A stretch of 5,290 nt of DNA, taken from NCBI GenBank assembly GCA_947472705.1, contig CANJDA010000152.1, positions 1 through 5,290 on the forward strand, written 5' to 3'. This DNA comes from Flavobacteriaceae bacterium. Its GTDB lineage: Bacteria; Bacteroidota; Bacteroidia; Flavobacteriales; Flavobacteriaceae. A program made the position numbers and the translations under genes. The notes below the pieces were generated by a model. That model had not been told where the DNA came from and ran no database searches. It was given only the letters and a program-made list of their open reading frames with translations. This document shows, piece after piece, positions 5,201-5,290 of the stretch (its first letter is position 1; each line of letters begins with the position of its first letter).

Positions 5201-5290
5201 TTAATTATTTTGTTGTAAAATTTTAATATCCGAAATTCGGTCTGCAAAGAAACTACTTTTTTCTGGATATTTCAAAATTAATATTTCATA
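5201..5290 (-). CDS. C-terminal fragment of an unidentified gene upstream of secG
   Basis: On the minus strand the frame is open from the window edge to TAA at 5203-5201, giving 29 residues ending in KYPEKSSFFADRISDIKILQQNN. The composition is normal for a coding end, and the 6-bp gap to the secG ATG fits an operon. In Flavobacteriia I recall an lptE gene and a small uncharacterised, TPR-like gene in front of secG, and this tail would suit the latter. That is from memory of gene order, and the fragment alone does not identify the protein. Confidence 0.65.
   Translation of the reverse strand, partial: YEILILKYPEKSSFFADRISDIKILQQNN

Overview
The window is AT-rich DNA that looks like a Flavobacteriia (Bacteroidetes) chromosome, most likely Flavobacterium or a close relative. 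The support is the TonB-dependent receptor ending, A-rich translation starts with no clear Shine-Dalgarno sequences, a GroEL with a GGM-rich tail, and the order secG-groES-groL preceded by the end of another gene. I assigned this from remembered protein style and gene order, not from a search.

Left half, plus strand. The window opens inside a TonB-dependent outer-membrane receptor (1-462). It is followed 18 bp later by a small exported heavy-metal-associated (HMA) protein (481-822), and the pair ends at a strong intrinsic terminator (827-860). Next come a beta-class carbonic anhydrase (919-1554) and a DedA-family membrane protein (1655-2338). A bidirectional terminator (2339-2366) separates these from the convergent genes on the right.

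Right half, minus strand, in transcription order: the last 29 codons of an unidentified gene (5201-5290), secG (4853-5194) with its own terminator, then groES (4441-4716), a four-helix-bundle/S23-family gene (4058-4408), and groL (2387-4018). A promoter candidate with a complete sigma-54-type -24 element lies upstream of groES. No CIRCE operator is visible.

The most interesting feature is the four-helix-bundle gene sitting inside the groES-groL operon. It is flanked by two direct repeats of exactly 32 bp (4029-4060 and 4409-4440). Each repeat is an array of 7-bp units with a GC dinucleotide at every seventh position, and each carries the same variant third unit. The right copy exactly fills the space between the groES stop and the gene's ATG, and the left copy begins with the gene's own TAG stop. 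Gene plus one repeat is a 380-bp unit. This looks like a compact inserted cassette with no visible transposase. Both arrays close all three reading frames in the direction of transcription, so the unit can sit in an operon without making fusion proteins. Its mobility and function are inferred, not shown.
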